Origin: Gammaproteobacteria bacterium
Lineage (GTDB): Bacteria > Pseudomonadota > Gammaproteobacteria > Burkholderiales > Thiobacillaceae
DNA: 28,702 nucleotides
Direction of reading: 5' to 3'
Assembly: GCA_018820745.1 (NCBI GenBank)
Contig: JAHJNP010000181.1
Span: 1-28,702 of the forward strand
How positions within the stretch are numbered: position 1 is the stretch's first letter; each line of letters starts with the position of its first letter. A program made the translations under genes and the position numbers. Shown here piece by piece: positions 15,839 through 23,503 of this stretch. The notes under the pieces were generated by a model. That model did no database searches, had not been told where the DNA came from, and saw only the letters and a list, made by a program, of their open reading frames with translations.

Positions 15839-17605
15839 ATGTGCGGCATAGCAGGTGAATTCCGATTCGACAACAAGGCGCCCGACGCGGCGGCGATGGA
15901 TCGCATGCTGGCCACGCTGGCGCGGCGCGGGCCCGACGCCGAGGGCCAGCACGCCGACGGGCCGGTGCGGCTGGGCCACCGGCGGCTGGCGATCATCGAT
16001 CTCTCGCCGCGCTCGCAGCAACCGATGCTCGACGCCGCGACCGGCAGCGCGCTGGTGTTCAACGGCACCCTCTACAACTACCCTGAACTGCGCGCCGAAC
16101 TGATCGGGCGCGGCCATGTTTTCCACTCCGACGGCGACACCGAAGTCATCCTGCGGGCGTTTCTGGAATGGGGCGAAGCCTGCGTCGAGCGCCTGCACGG
16201 CATGTTCGCGTTCGCCGTCTGGAACCGCGAGACGCTGTTCCTGGCGCGCGACCGGCTCGGCATCAAGCCGCTGTATTACAGCGAAAACCTCGGCTGCTTC
16301 CGTTTCGCCTCGACGCCGCAGGCGCTGCAGGCGGCGGGCGGGGTCGACACCAGCGTCGACGCGGTGGCGCTGCATCATCTGTTCACCCTGCATGCGGTGG
16401 TGCCGGCGCCGCGCACGATTTTCAACGGGGTGCGCAAGCTCGCCCCCGGCACCACGCTGACGGTGAATGTGCGCGGCGAAATCAGCCACCGGAAATACTG
16501 GTCGTTGCGGGCGCAGCGCCCGGCCGTGGCAAAGACCGAGGCCGAATGGACCGAGGCCATCCACGAGAGCCTCAGGCAGGCGGTGAAAAAACGCATCGAG
16601 ATCGCCGACGTCAAGGTCGGCGTGTTGCTCTCCGGCGGGCTCGATTCGAGCCTCCTGGTGGCCTTGCTGGCCGAGCAGGGCGTGCCCGACCTGATGACGT
16701 TTTCGGTCGGCTTCGAGGACCAGCCGGAGGAACGCGGCAACGAGTTCGAATACTCCGACCCGGTGGCGGCGATGTACGGCACGCGCCACCACAAGTACCT
16801 GATCCCCAATTCGGAGGTGCTGCGCCGCCTGCCCGAAGCAGTCGATGCGATGTCCGAGCCGATGTTCGCGCAGGATGCGGTGGCCTTCTATCTGCTGGCC
16901 GAGCAGGTCAGCAAGACCGTCAAGGTGGTGCAGAGCGGGCAGGGCGCGGACGAGGTGTTCGGCGGCTACTTCTGGTATCCGCGGATGGCGGCGGAAACCT
17001 CGGGCAGCCCGCTGGCGCGCTTCCGCCGCCATTATTTCGACCGCGATCACGACGAGTTCCTGCAAACGGTGATGCCGGCGTATCACGGCCCCGACTACAC
17101 GGCGGAAATGATTGCCATGCATCTGGCGGAACCTTTTGCCGATGAGTTCATCGATCAGGTGCTGCGCATGGACACGACCCTGCTGATCACCGACGATCCG
17201 GTGAAACGGGTCGACAACATGACGATGGCATGGGGACTGGAAGCGCGCGTGCCTTTCCTCGACCACCAGCTTGTCGAACTGGCGGCGTCGATGCCGCCCG
17301 CGCTGAAGCTGGCATCCGGCGGCAAGCACGTGCTGAAGGCCATCGCGGGCGGGCGGGTGCCGGACGCGGTGATCGACCGCAAGAAGGGCTATTTTCCGGT
17401 GCCCGCACTCAAATTCGTACGCGGAGAATTTTTGAACTTCATGCAGGACATCCTCAATTCGCAGGCTTGCCGCGAACGCGGTTTATACAACCGCGCCTAC
17501 GTGAACACCCTGCTGGATGCCCCCGAGCAGCACCACACCCGCATTCAGGGCAGCAAGCTGTGGCATCTGGCGCTACTGGAATACTGGTTGCAAAAACATG
17601 CTTAA
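15839..17605 (+). CDS. asnO: Asparagine synthase-type amidotransferase, N-acetylglutaminylglutamine (NAGGN) family
   Basis: Glutamine-dependent amidotransferase, 588 residues. Cys2 (MCGIAG) is the glutaminase nucleophile, with RRGPDAEG (29-36), FNGTLYNY (74-81) and DGDTEVIL (98-105) completing the class II glutaminase domain. The synthetase domain has the ATP loop SGGLDSS (265-271), then VVQSGQGADEVFGGY, a DDPVKRVDNMTMAWGLEARVPFLD region and VIDRKKGYFPVPALK, ending in QGSKLWHLALLEYWLQ. These late blocks fit the family that makes the osmolyte N-acetylglutaminylglutamine amide (AsnO of Sinorhizobium, the trio amidotransferases) better than AsnB. The usual partner, the N-acetylglutaminylglutamine synthetase Ngg, is not in the window. 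The start follows the palindrome closely, with AGGGG about 8 bases upstream. It overlaps the next gene by 8 bases. Ordinary asparagine synthetase is the alternative. Confidence 0.8.
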   Translation: MCGIAGEFRFDNKAPDAAAMDRMLATLARRGPDAEGQHADGPVRLGHRRLAIIDLSPRSQQPMLDAATGSALVFNGTLYNYPELRAELIGRGHVFHSDGDTEVILRAFLEWGEACVERLHGMFAFAVWNRETLFLARDRLGIKPLYYSENLGCFRFASTPQALQAAGGVDTSVDAVALHHLFTLHAVVPAPRTIFNGVRKLAPGTTLTVNVRGEISHRKYWSLRAQRPAVAKTEAEWTEAIHESLRQAVKKRIEIADVKVGVLLSGGLDSSLLVALLAEQGVPDLMTFSVGFEDQPEERGNEFEYSDPVAAMYGTRHHKYLIPNSEVLRRLPEAVDAMSEPMFAQDAVAFYLLAEQVSKTVKVVQSGQGADEVFGGYFWYPRMAAETSGSPLARFRRHYFDRDHDEFLQTVMPAYHGPDYTAEMIAMHLAEPFADEFIDQVLRMDTTLLITDDPVKRVDNMTMAWGLEARVPFLDHQLVELAASMPPALKLASGGKHVLKAIAGGRVPDAVIDRKKGYFPVPALKFVRGEFLNFMQDILNSQACRERGLYNRAYVNTLLDAPEQHHTRIQGSKLWHLALLEYWLQKHA

Positions 17606-18854
17606 ATTTTTCTTCCTGCTGGCTGTGCTGGCGACGTTTCCCGCCCACGCCCAGACCAGTTTCGACGACTGGCTCGCCGCCTTCCGCCAGGAGGCGGCGG
17701 CGCAGGGCATTTCCGCCGCCACGCTCGACGCCGCGCTGACCGGCATCGAGCCGGTCGAACGCGTGGTCCAGCTCGACCGCGGCCAGCCCGAATTCCTGCA
17801 GACCTTTTCCGATTACCTGAGGGCGCGCGTCACCGCGAGCCGGGTCGCGCGCGGCCAGGAATTGATGACCGAACACGCCGTGCTGCTCGATGCGGTCGAA
17901 CAGCAGCACGGGGTGCCAAAATCCGTGCTGGTTTCATTCTGGGGGCTGGAAACCAACTACGGCTCCACCCTCGGCAGCCACAATATCCCGGCCAGCCTCG
18001 CCACGCTCGCCTATGACGGCCGCCGCAGCGTGTTCTTCCGCGGCCAGCTGCTCGACGCGCTGCGCATCATCGACGCCGGGCATGTCAGCGCGGCCGACAT
18101 GAAGGGCTCATGGGCGGGCGCGATGGGGCACATGCAGTTCATGCCGTCGACCTTCCGCGCCTATGCAATGGACGGCGACGGCGATGCCCGCATCGACCTG
18201 TGGCAATCGGTTCCCGACGCCCTGCACTCGGGTGCGAACTACCTCAAGCGCGCGGGTTGGCGCGCAGGCGAACCGGTGACCATCGAGGTGCAGCCGCCGC
18301 AAGACTTCGACTGGCGCCGCGCGAGCATCGCCAACCGTCTGCCGGTGGCGCAATGGGCGGCGCTCGGCGTGAAGCCGGTGGACGGCAGCCCGTTGCCGGC
18401 CGTCGCCGGCCACGCGGCGATCGTGCTGCCGCAGGGCTGGCAGGGGCCGGCTTTCATGGTGTTCGACAACTTCAATGTGGTGATGCGCTGGAACCGCTCG
18501 GTGAATTACGCGCTGGCGGTGGCGCAGTTGGCGAAACAGGTGGCGGGCGGCGATGGCCTGGCCTTGCTGTCGGGAGAAGCAGGTGCGCTGGGCACGGCGC
18601 AACTGCAGGCGCTGCAGCAGGCATTGAACGAATTGGGCTTTGACGCCGGCGAAGCGGACGGCCTGCTCGGCCCGCGCACGCAAACCGCCATCCGGCAATA
18701 TCAGGCCATGCACCAGCTGCCGGTCGACGGCTACCCCGCGCCCAGCGTGCTGGCCCATGTCGAGCAAACCCACGCCGCCGCCGCGGCAGCGGGCACCCTC
18801 ATCCTGGCGCCCGAGCCCACCTTTGCCGATCCGGCCGCTTATTCAGGGGAATGA
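17598..18854 (+). CDS. Lytic murein transglycosylase, MltB family, with peptidoglycan-binding domain
   Basis: A 418-residue periplasmic enzyme that cleaves the MurNAc-GlcNAc bond of peptidoglycan with formation of an anhydro sugar. A signal peptide (1-18, ending in FPAHAQ) lacks a lipobox cysteine, so the protein is soluble and periplasmic. The SLT_2 domain (about 20-325) has SFWGLETNYG (catalytic-type Glu118), GSWAGAMGHMQFMPSTF and a DGDARIDLW segment. A PG_binding_1 domain follows (about 335-395, LGFDAGEADGLLGPRTQTAIRQYQ). The ATG overlaps the last codons of the amidotransferase gene, so translation is probably coupled, and the next gene starts one base after its stop. Confidence 0.92.
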   Translation: MLKFFFLLAVLATFPAHAQTSFDDWLAAFRQEAAAQGISAATLDAALTGIEPVERVVQLDRGQPEFLQTFSDYLRARVTASRVARGQELMTEHAVLLDAVEQQHGVPKSVLVSFWGLETNYGSTLGSHNIPASLATLAYDGRRSVFFRGQLLDALRIIDAGHVSAADMKGSWAGAMGHMQFMPSTFRAYAMDGDGDARIDLWQSVPDALHSGANYLKRAGWRAGEPVTIEVQPPQDFDWRRASIANRLPVAQWAALGVKPVDGSPLPAVAGHAAIVLPQGWQGPAFMVFDNFNVVMRWNRSVNYALAVAQLAKQVAGGDGLALLSGEAGALGTAQLQALQQALNELGFDAGEADGLLGPRTQTAIRQYQAMHQLPVDGYPAPSVLAHVEQTHAAAAAAGTLILAPEPTFADPAAYSGE

Positions 18855-18855
18855 C

Positions 18856-19227
18856 GTGAGCGATGCGCGCAATGTGTTGGGTAGTCTGTTGCAGGTGTGC
18901 AGCGTGTCGCCGATGACCGGCTTCGTGCGTGACGGCGTCTGCCACACCGGGCCGCAGGACATCGGCAGCCACACCGTGTGTGTGCAGATGACCGACGCTT
19001 TCCTCGACTATTCGCTGCAGCGCGGCAACGACCTCGTCACCCCGGTGCCGGAATACGATTTCCCGGGCCTGAAAGCGGGTGACCGCTGGTGCGTGTGCGC
19101 CACGCGCTGGCTGGACGCGGCCGAGGCCAGCGTGGCGCCGCCGGTGGTGCTCGACGCCACCCACGCGCGCGCGTTGCAGGTCATCGCGCTGGCCGACCTG
19201 CAATACCACGCCCTGCAGATCGCATGA
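18856..19227 (+). CDS. DUF2237 family protein
   Basis: A 123-residue protein of the DUF2237 family, whose function is unknown. The family look is given by NVLGSLLQVCSVSPMTGFVRDGVC (6-29), HTVCVQMTDAFLDYSLQRGNDL (39-60), PVPEYDFPGLKAGDRWCVCATRW (63-85) and a C-terminal VVLDATHARALQVI. It has no signal peptide and several cysteines. The GTG start is supported by AGGGGA about 5 bases upstream and by its position one base after the transglycosylase stop. Its stop overlaps the start of the following zinc-ribbon gene (ATGA). Confidence 0.85.
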   Translation: MSDARNVLGSLLQVCSVSPMTGFVRDGVCHTGPQDIGSHTVCVQMTDAFLDYSLQRGNDLVTPVPEYDFPGLKAGDRWCVCATRWLDAAEASVAPPVVLDATHARALQVIALADLQYHALQIA

Positions 19228-19568
19228 GCCTGCAATGCTGGAAATGCGGCGCCAGCCTGGCCGGCATGCTGCTGCCGCTGTCACGCCGCGAAACCTGCCC
19301 CAGCTGCCGCGCCGATCTGTATGCGTGCAGAATGTGCCGCCACTATGATGCGCACCGCGCCGGCCAGTGCCGCGAAATGGCGGCCGAACGCGTTGCCGAT
19401 AAGGTGCGCGTCAACGATTGCGGCTGGTTTGTGCCGCGCCCGGAAGCCTACAAGGGCGGTGGCGCGGCGATGGCGCAGGCGGGCCGCGGCGCGCTCGATG
19501 CGCTGTTTGGCGGGACGCCGGCCAGGGCCGACGCGCCGCAGACGCCGGACGACTTGTTCAAGAAGTAG
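19224..19568 (+). CDS. Small zinc-ribbon protein of unknown function
   Basis: A 114-residue protein with three CxxC pairs in the first 40 residues (CWKC at 5-8, CPSC at 25-28, CRMC at 35-38) and later single Cys residues in GQCREMAAERVADKVRVNDCGWF. The first two pairs form a rubredoxin-like zinc ribbon. The CRHYD and DKxRxNxC blocks recur, in my recollection, in uncharacterised proteobacterial proteins. The tail (about 80-114) is low-complexity and probably disordered, ending DDLFKK. Start ATG overlaps the DUF2237 stop, so it closes the four-gene chain. Role unknown; nucleic acid or protein binding through zinc is possible. Confidence 0.75.
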   Translation: MSLQCWKCGASLAGMLLPLSRRETCPSCRADLYACRMCRHYDAHRAGQCREMAAERVADKVRVNDCGWFVPRPEAYKGGGAAMAQAGRGALDALFGGTPARADAPQTPDDLFKK

Positions 19569-19635
19569 TCAGATACAAGATTCAAGCTGCAAGATGAAAG
19601 GAAACCCCAGCTTCCTCGGATGACTGCGCTCGGAG
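19569..19635. other. Convergent gap with AGAT-CAAG-like short repeats
   Basis: A 67-base gap between convergent genes. Its first half (19571-19599) is AT-richer than its surroundings and reads as loosely repeated units (AGATACAAG, ATTCAAG, GCTGCAAG), reminiscent of a degenerate tandem repeat. No hairpin with a T run was found. Confidence 0.35.
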
Positions 19636-20304
19636 TCAGGGCTGCAGAGTCGAAAGGTAGGCCGCAAGGGCCTGAATGTCTGCATCCTTGAGGTTGCGGG
19701 TATACGCGGCCATCCGCAGATCGATGCGCTCGCCGTTGCCGCTGCGGTAACGTTTCAGCGAGTCCTCCAGATAGGCCACCTGCTGTCCGGCCAGCCGCGG
19801 AATCGTGTGGGTGCCGATGCCGCTGGCACCGTGGCAATTGATGCACAGCTTGGCGTACAGATTCTTGCCCGCGGCGCTGTGCGCGGCGGCAGGCTTGTGG
19901 GCAACCGGCTGCTGCGACAGGAACAGCGCGATCGCGATCCGCTCGTCGGGGGTCAGGAGCTTGATCATCCCCTCCATGAAGGCCGACGACTTGCGTTGCC
20001 CCTGCACGAATTTGTTCATTTGTTCCAGCAGATAGGCTGCATTCTGGCTCGCCAGATTGGGCACCTCGGGGAGCACGCTGTTGCCGCCGGCGCCATGGCA
20101 ATGCCGGCAGACCGCCGCGTCCTTCTGGCCGCGCTGGATCGCAGCGGACAACCTGGCCGGATCCTGGCTGATCTGGGTCAGCTTCTCGTGCAGCGCTTCG
20201 GGGGTGGGTGGAGCAGGCTTGTCCGTGCTGCGGTTCGGGGCCGCGGCAGCGAATGCGGTCACGAACAGCAGGCTGGTCAGGCAGGAAAACTTGATCAAGG
20301 ACAT
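19636..20304 (-). CDS. Dihaem cytochrome c (c4-like)
   Basis: A 222-residue periplasmic electron carrier. The signal peptide is about residues 1-22 (LLFVTAFAAAA). Two class I cytochrome c domains follow, with haem sites CRHCH (66-70) and CINCH (154-158). Candidate axial methionines lie in the SSAFMEGM (107-113) and LRMAAYTRNL (196-205) stretches, at positions typical of cytochrome c4 family proteins. The start at 20304 has GAAAGG about 7 bases upstream; the longer open frame is a shadow of the EamA gene. It lies 89 bases downstream of the transporter gene on the same strand, in an AT-rich gap that may carry its own promoter. Likely partners are terminal oxidases or denitrification enzymes, not seen here. 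Confidence 0.9.
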   Translation of the reverse strand: MSLIKFSCLTSLLFVTAFAAAAPNRSTDKPAPPTPEALHEKLTQISQDPARLSAAIQRGQKDAAVCRHCHGAGGNSVLPEVPNLASQNAAYLLEQMNKFVQGQRKSSAFMEGMIKLLTPDERIAIALFLSQQPVAHKPAAAHSAAGKNLYAKLCINCHGASGIGTHTIPRLAGQQVAYLEDSLKRYRSGNGERIDLRMAAYTRNLKDADIQALAAYLSTLQP

Positions 20305-20393
20305 GGCGCACCTTTCGATGTTATTTCGGATAATGATATCAACAAATAACACATTGGGGTGCGTGCGCGGGCCAGTCCCGGGCGTGCCGGCAA

Positions 20394-21293
20394 TCACGCG
20401 TCCGGGCTCGTCCGTGGTCCGTTCAATTGCCGCAGCGCCTGCCATTCGTACAGTAGCAAGCCCGCGCCGATCAGCGCGATCCCGGCCCAGCCGCGGGCCG
20501 GAATGAATTCGGCATTGAGCGTCTGCCCCAGCAGCAATGCCGCCACCGGCGTCACCAGCATGATCAGCGCGACGCGCCCGGCGTCGAGATGCTTGATCAC
20601 GTAGTAATACAGGGTGAAACCCACCACCGACCCCAGCACCCCGAGATAGACGATGGCCGCGCCGGCGCGCAGCGTGGTATCGGGCGGCGCGCGCGCGGCG
20701 TCGGCGATCAGCCAGGCCAGCACGAACAGCGGCGTCGCCACCCCGAGCGAGCCGGTGGTGATGGCGAGTGCGGAGGCGCGCACATTCAGCCGCTTGATCC
20801 ATACCAGGCCCAGCGCCTGCATGACCATGCCCGCCACCACGGCAAGCGTGCCCAGCGTGGCCCGGCTGTCGCCCGGCCACGGCTGGCCGAAGATCAGCCA
20901 CAGCCCGCCCAGCGCCAGGCCCAGGCCCGCAATGCGAATCGGCGTAAGCGTGCGCTCACTCAGCCATAGCGCGGCAAACACGCCGGTGACCAGCGGCGAC
21001 AGGCCGAAGATGACCGAAATCAGCCCGGACGGAATGTGCAGCGCCCCCCAGTAGGTCAGCAGCATCGCCGCAAACAGCGATAGCCCGCTGATGGCGTAAA
21101 GCTGCCGCGCGGCGGCGGTGAACGGAAACGCGGTGCGGGTGGCGACGAGCAGCGCGAGGCAGATCGCCAGCCCGATCAGCATGCGCGCCATCACCGCGAA
21201 GCTGAAGCTGGCGCCCTGCGCGCTCCACTGGATGGCGAGCGGCGTGGTCGACCAGATGAGGATGACGCCGAGATAGGCGGCGGGAACGGACAT
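20394..21293 (-). CDS. EamA/DMT superfamily transporter
   Basis: A 299-residue inner-membrane transporter of the drug/metabolite family, with ten predicted hydrophobic segments in two EamA repeats (about 5-130 and 145-280). Family-like features include an early GVILIWSTTPLAIQW, LTYWGALHIPSGLISVIFGLSPL in the first repeat, and GSVVGFTLYYYVIKHLDAGRVALIMLVTPVAALLLG in the second. Such proteins export or import small metabolites and amino acids; the substrate cannot be told. The start at 21293 lies 63 bases from the stop of the PhzF-like gene on the same strand. Confidence 0.88.
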   Translation of the reverse strand: MSVPAAYLGVILIWSTTPLAIQWSAQGASFSFAVMARMLIGLAICLALLVATRTAFPFTAAARQLYAISGLSLFAAMLLTYWGALHIPSGLISVIFGLSPLVTGVFAALWLSERTLTPIRIAGLGLALGGLWLIFGQPWPGDSRATLGTLAVVAGMVMQALGLVWIKRLNVRASALAITTGSLGVATPLFVLAWLIADAARAPPDTTLRAGAAIVYLGVLGSVVGFTLYYYVIKHLDAGRVALIMLVTPVAALLLGQTLNAEFIPARGWAGIALIGAGLLLYEWQALRQLNGPRTSPDA

Positions 21294-21356
21294 GGGTGGG
21301 AGCGCTCGTTAACTCAACAGCCAGCGGCGCCAATACGGCATCCGATGAATGGCCGG

Positions 21357-22136
21357 CTAGAAAGCAATTTCCGCCTCCATGAACGTGACGGCGCATCCTG
21401 AGAGAAGCACACGATCGGCGTTTACCTTGCAAAGTATTACGCCCCCGCGCTTTGAAACCTGTTTGGCGCTCAGAATATTCTTGCCAAGTTTGTTGGCCCA
21501 GTATGGCGCAAGCGCGCAATGCGCGGAGCCTGTGACAGGATCTTCGGGGATGCCGAATTTAGGGGCGAAGAATCGGCTGACAAAATCAATGCCCGTGCCG
21601 GGCGCGGTAATGATGACACCGCGCAGATCAAGCTGGCCTAGCAGGGCCATGTCAGGGGTAATAGCACGAACTGTTGCTTCGCTGTCGAAAACGGCCAGGT
21701 AATCGCCAGCGGCCAATACCTCGATAGGCCGCTGGCCGAGCCCTTTAGCCAGGATTTCGGGGAGCTCGCGGGGCGTTGGCGGAGAAGCCGGGAAGTCCAT
21801 TTCTAGCTGTTTCCCTTTCCTTTCCACGAACAGGTCGCCGCTACGTGTTTCAAAAGTGATGGCCTGTTTGGCGTAGCCAAGCGTTTCGAAGATGACATGA
21901 GCCGCTGCCAGGGTCGCGTGGCCGCACAGGTCAACCTCCTTGACCGGAGTGAACCAACGCAACTTGTAGCCTTTTTCAGAGGGCACAAAGAAAGCCGTCT
22001 CGGACAAATTGTTTTCCTCCGCGATGGCTTGAAGCAGGCTGTCGTCCAGCCAGCTTTCCAGCGGGCACACCGCAGCCGGATTCCCCTCGAATGCGCGGGT
22101 TGCGAAGGCGTCCACTTGATATTGTTTGATTTTCAT
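21357..22136 (-). CDS. PhzF family isomerase/epimerase-like protein
   Basis: A 259-residue protein of the PhzF/diaminopimelate-epimerase fold. It shows the family opening YQVDAFATRAFEGNPAAVCPL (6-26), the NNLSETAFF block (42-50, conserved catalytic-type Glu46), DLCGHATLAAAHVIF (about 69-83) and a late PEDPVTGSAHCALAPYW. Length is typical. The founding member acts in phenazine synthesis, but most relatives are of unknown substrate and no phenazine genes are nearby. The gene is visibly less GC-rich than its neighbours, with many AAA, TTT and AAT codons, suggesting a different origin. Its 5' end is 20 bases from the stop of the thioredoxin-HEAT gene upstream on the same strand. Confidence 0.9.
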   Translation of the reverse strand: MKIKQYQVDAFATRAFEGNPAAVCPLESWLDDSLLQAIAEENNLSETAFFVPSEKGYKLRWFTPVKEVDLCGHATLAAAHVIFETLGYAKQAITFETRSGDLFVERKGKQLEMDFPASPPTPRELPEILAKGLGQRPIEVLAAGDYLAVFDSEATVRAITPDMALLGQLDLRGVIITAPGTGIDFVSRFFAPKFGIPEDPVTGSAHCALAPYWANKLGKNILSAKQVSKRGGVILCKVNADRVLLSGCAVTFMEAEIAF

Positions 22137-22156
22137 ATCCGCAGTGTCGGAGAAAC

Positions 22157-22789
22157 CTAACCAAAAATAGTCAACAAACTCTCAGCCGCAATCTCGCGCA
22201 CGTCGGCATCCTCGTCGCCCAGACGTGCATCGAGCCATGATTTGGCCTGCGCGTCGCCCGTGAGCCCGAGGTAATGGCAGGCATCCGCCCGCACCCGCGC
22301 GTCGGCGTGCTGCGACAGCTCGCCCAGCCGCGGCAGCAGGGCGCGCAGGGTGTCGCTGCCGGCGAATTCCTCCAGCAGCACGCCGGCGCCCAGCCGCACG
22401 TTGAGGCTGGCGTCGACGTTGCCGACGATGGGGAGCACCGATCCCAGCAGGGTCGGATCGGCCTCGATCAGCGCCTGCGCGCGGGGCAGCTGGCCTTCCT
22501 TCAGCAGCGTATGGAACCAGTCGGCCATGCCCGCCTCGCTGTCGGCCTTGGCCGCCCACTCCGCCAGGTCGGCCTTGCTGTGCACCCCGGCCAGCTCGAT
22601 GCGGCCGAGGCGCAGCCACGGCACCGAGCGTACGCCGAGCGCTTGTCCGACTTCGGGATGCTGCTCCAGATTGACCGCTTCCAGCCGCCCGATGGTGCCC
22701 TGTTTGACCAGGTCGGCGAGCGACGAAAGCATGGCCGGGCAGTGCGGGCAATGGGTGGAAATCAGCAGCAGGGCGTCGGGTGCGGACAT
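22157..22789 (-). CDS. Thioredoxin-like/HEAT-repeat fusion protein
   Basis: A 210-residue cytoplasmic protein. Residues 6-80 look like a thioredoxin fold, with CPHC active-site cysteines at 14-17 (LLLISTHCPHCPAML) and a cis-proline-like SVPWLRLG segment at about 54-61. After a linker, residues about 100-210 hold HEAT-like helical repeats (LIEADPTLLGSVLPIV, LSQHADARVRADACHYLGL, LGDEDADVREIAAESLL), which usually bind proteins. The design suggests a redox-active domain steered to a partner. Start 22789 was chosen because the thioredoxin strand begins directly after it; in-frame ATGs to 22840 would overlap the divergent gene. No ribosome binding site is clear. Confidence 0.8.
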   Translation of the reverse strand: MSAPDALLLISTHCPHCPAMLSSLADLVKQGTIGRLEAVNLEQHPEVGQALGVRSVPWLRLGRIELAGVHSKADLAEWAAKADSEAGMADWFHTLLKEGQLPRAQALIEADPTLLGSVLPIVGNVDASLNVRLGAGVLLEEFAGSDTLRALLPRLGELSQHADARVRADACHYLGLTGDAQAKSWLDARLGDEDADVREIAAESLLTIFG

Positions 22790-22814
22790 GGTGTTTAACG
22801 GGATAATGGCGTGC

Positions 22815-23453
22815 ATGGAATTTACCATTCTCCCCGTCACCCCGTATCAACAAAACTGCTCGCTGGTGTGGGACGCCGATGGCCGCGCCGCGCTGATCGA
22901 TCCCGGTGGCGAGGCCGAACGCCTGCTGGCGGAAGTCGCTGCGCGCGGGCTGACGCTGGAAAAAATCCTGCTCACCCACGGCCACCTCGACCACGTCGGC
23001 GCGGCGGTCGAATTGCGCGATGCGCTGGGCATCCCCCTCATCGGCCCGCAGCGCGAGGAGCAGTTCTGGCTCGACCTGTTGCCGCACCAGGCCGAGCTGT
23101 TCGGCTTTCCGCCGGCGGTGGCGTTCACCCCCGACCAGTGGCTGGAGGACGGCGACCGGGTGGACGTCGGAAGCATGCGCTTCGACGTGCTGCATTGCCC
23201 CGGCCACACCCCCGGCCATGTGGTGTTCTACCAGCCGCAGGCGCGGCTCGCCTTCGTCGGCGACGTGCTGTTCAAGGGATCGATCGGCCGCACCGATTTT
23301 CCGCGCGGCGACCATGCCGCGCTGCTGGCCGCCATTCGCGACAAGCTGTTTCCGCTCGGCGACGACGTGCGCTTCGTGCCGGGACACGGCGCGATGTCGA
23401 CGTTCGGACACGAACGTCGCGAGAACCCCTTCGTCGGTCTGGCGTCGGACTAG
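22815..23453 (+). CDS. gloC: Glyoxalase II-like metallo-beta-lactamase fold hydrolase (GloC/YcbL type)
   Basis: A 212-residue single-domain hydrolase, probably hydroxyacylglutathione hydrolase type II. The metal ligands are complete: THGHLDH (54-60: His55, His57, Asp59, His60), His131 (CPGHTPGH), Asp150 (FVGDVLF) and His191 (VPGHG). GSIGRTDFPRGD (155-166) is typical of YcbL/GloC. It lacks the C-terminal glutathione-binding domain of GloB, as YcbL does. ATG 22815 fits the family start; an in-frame ATG at 22806 is possible. It is divergent from the thioredoxin-HEAT gene with a 25-base gap, and the exported rhodanese fusion follows on the same strand 50 bases later. Confidence 0.9.
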   Translation: MEFTILPVTPYQQNCSLVWDADGRAALIDPGGEAERLLAEVAARGLTLEKILLTHGHLDHVGAAVELRDALGIPLIGPQREEQFWLDLLPHQAELFGFPPAVAFTPDQWLEDGDRVDVGSMRFDVLHCPGHTPGHVVFYQPQARLAFVGDVLFKGSIGRTDFPRGDHAALLAAIRDKLFPLGDDVRFVPGHGAMSTFGHERRENPFVGLASD

Positions 23454-23503
23454 AATGAGTTGAACCCAGGCCCCAGGCCCATGAGAAACAAAAGGAGACT
23501 GAC

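Noticed and set aside
15833..17329. Minus-strand open frame of 498 codons
   Set aside because: Antisense shadow of the amidotransferase gene, with composition typical of such shadows.
20305..20393. FNR-like site in the AT-rich stretch upstream of the cytochrome gene (TTGATATCAA on either strand)
   Set aside because: The half sites touch directly without the four-base spacer needed for an FNR/CRP-type box.
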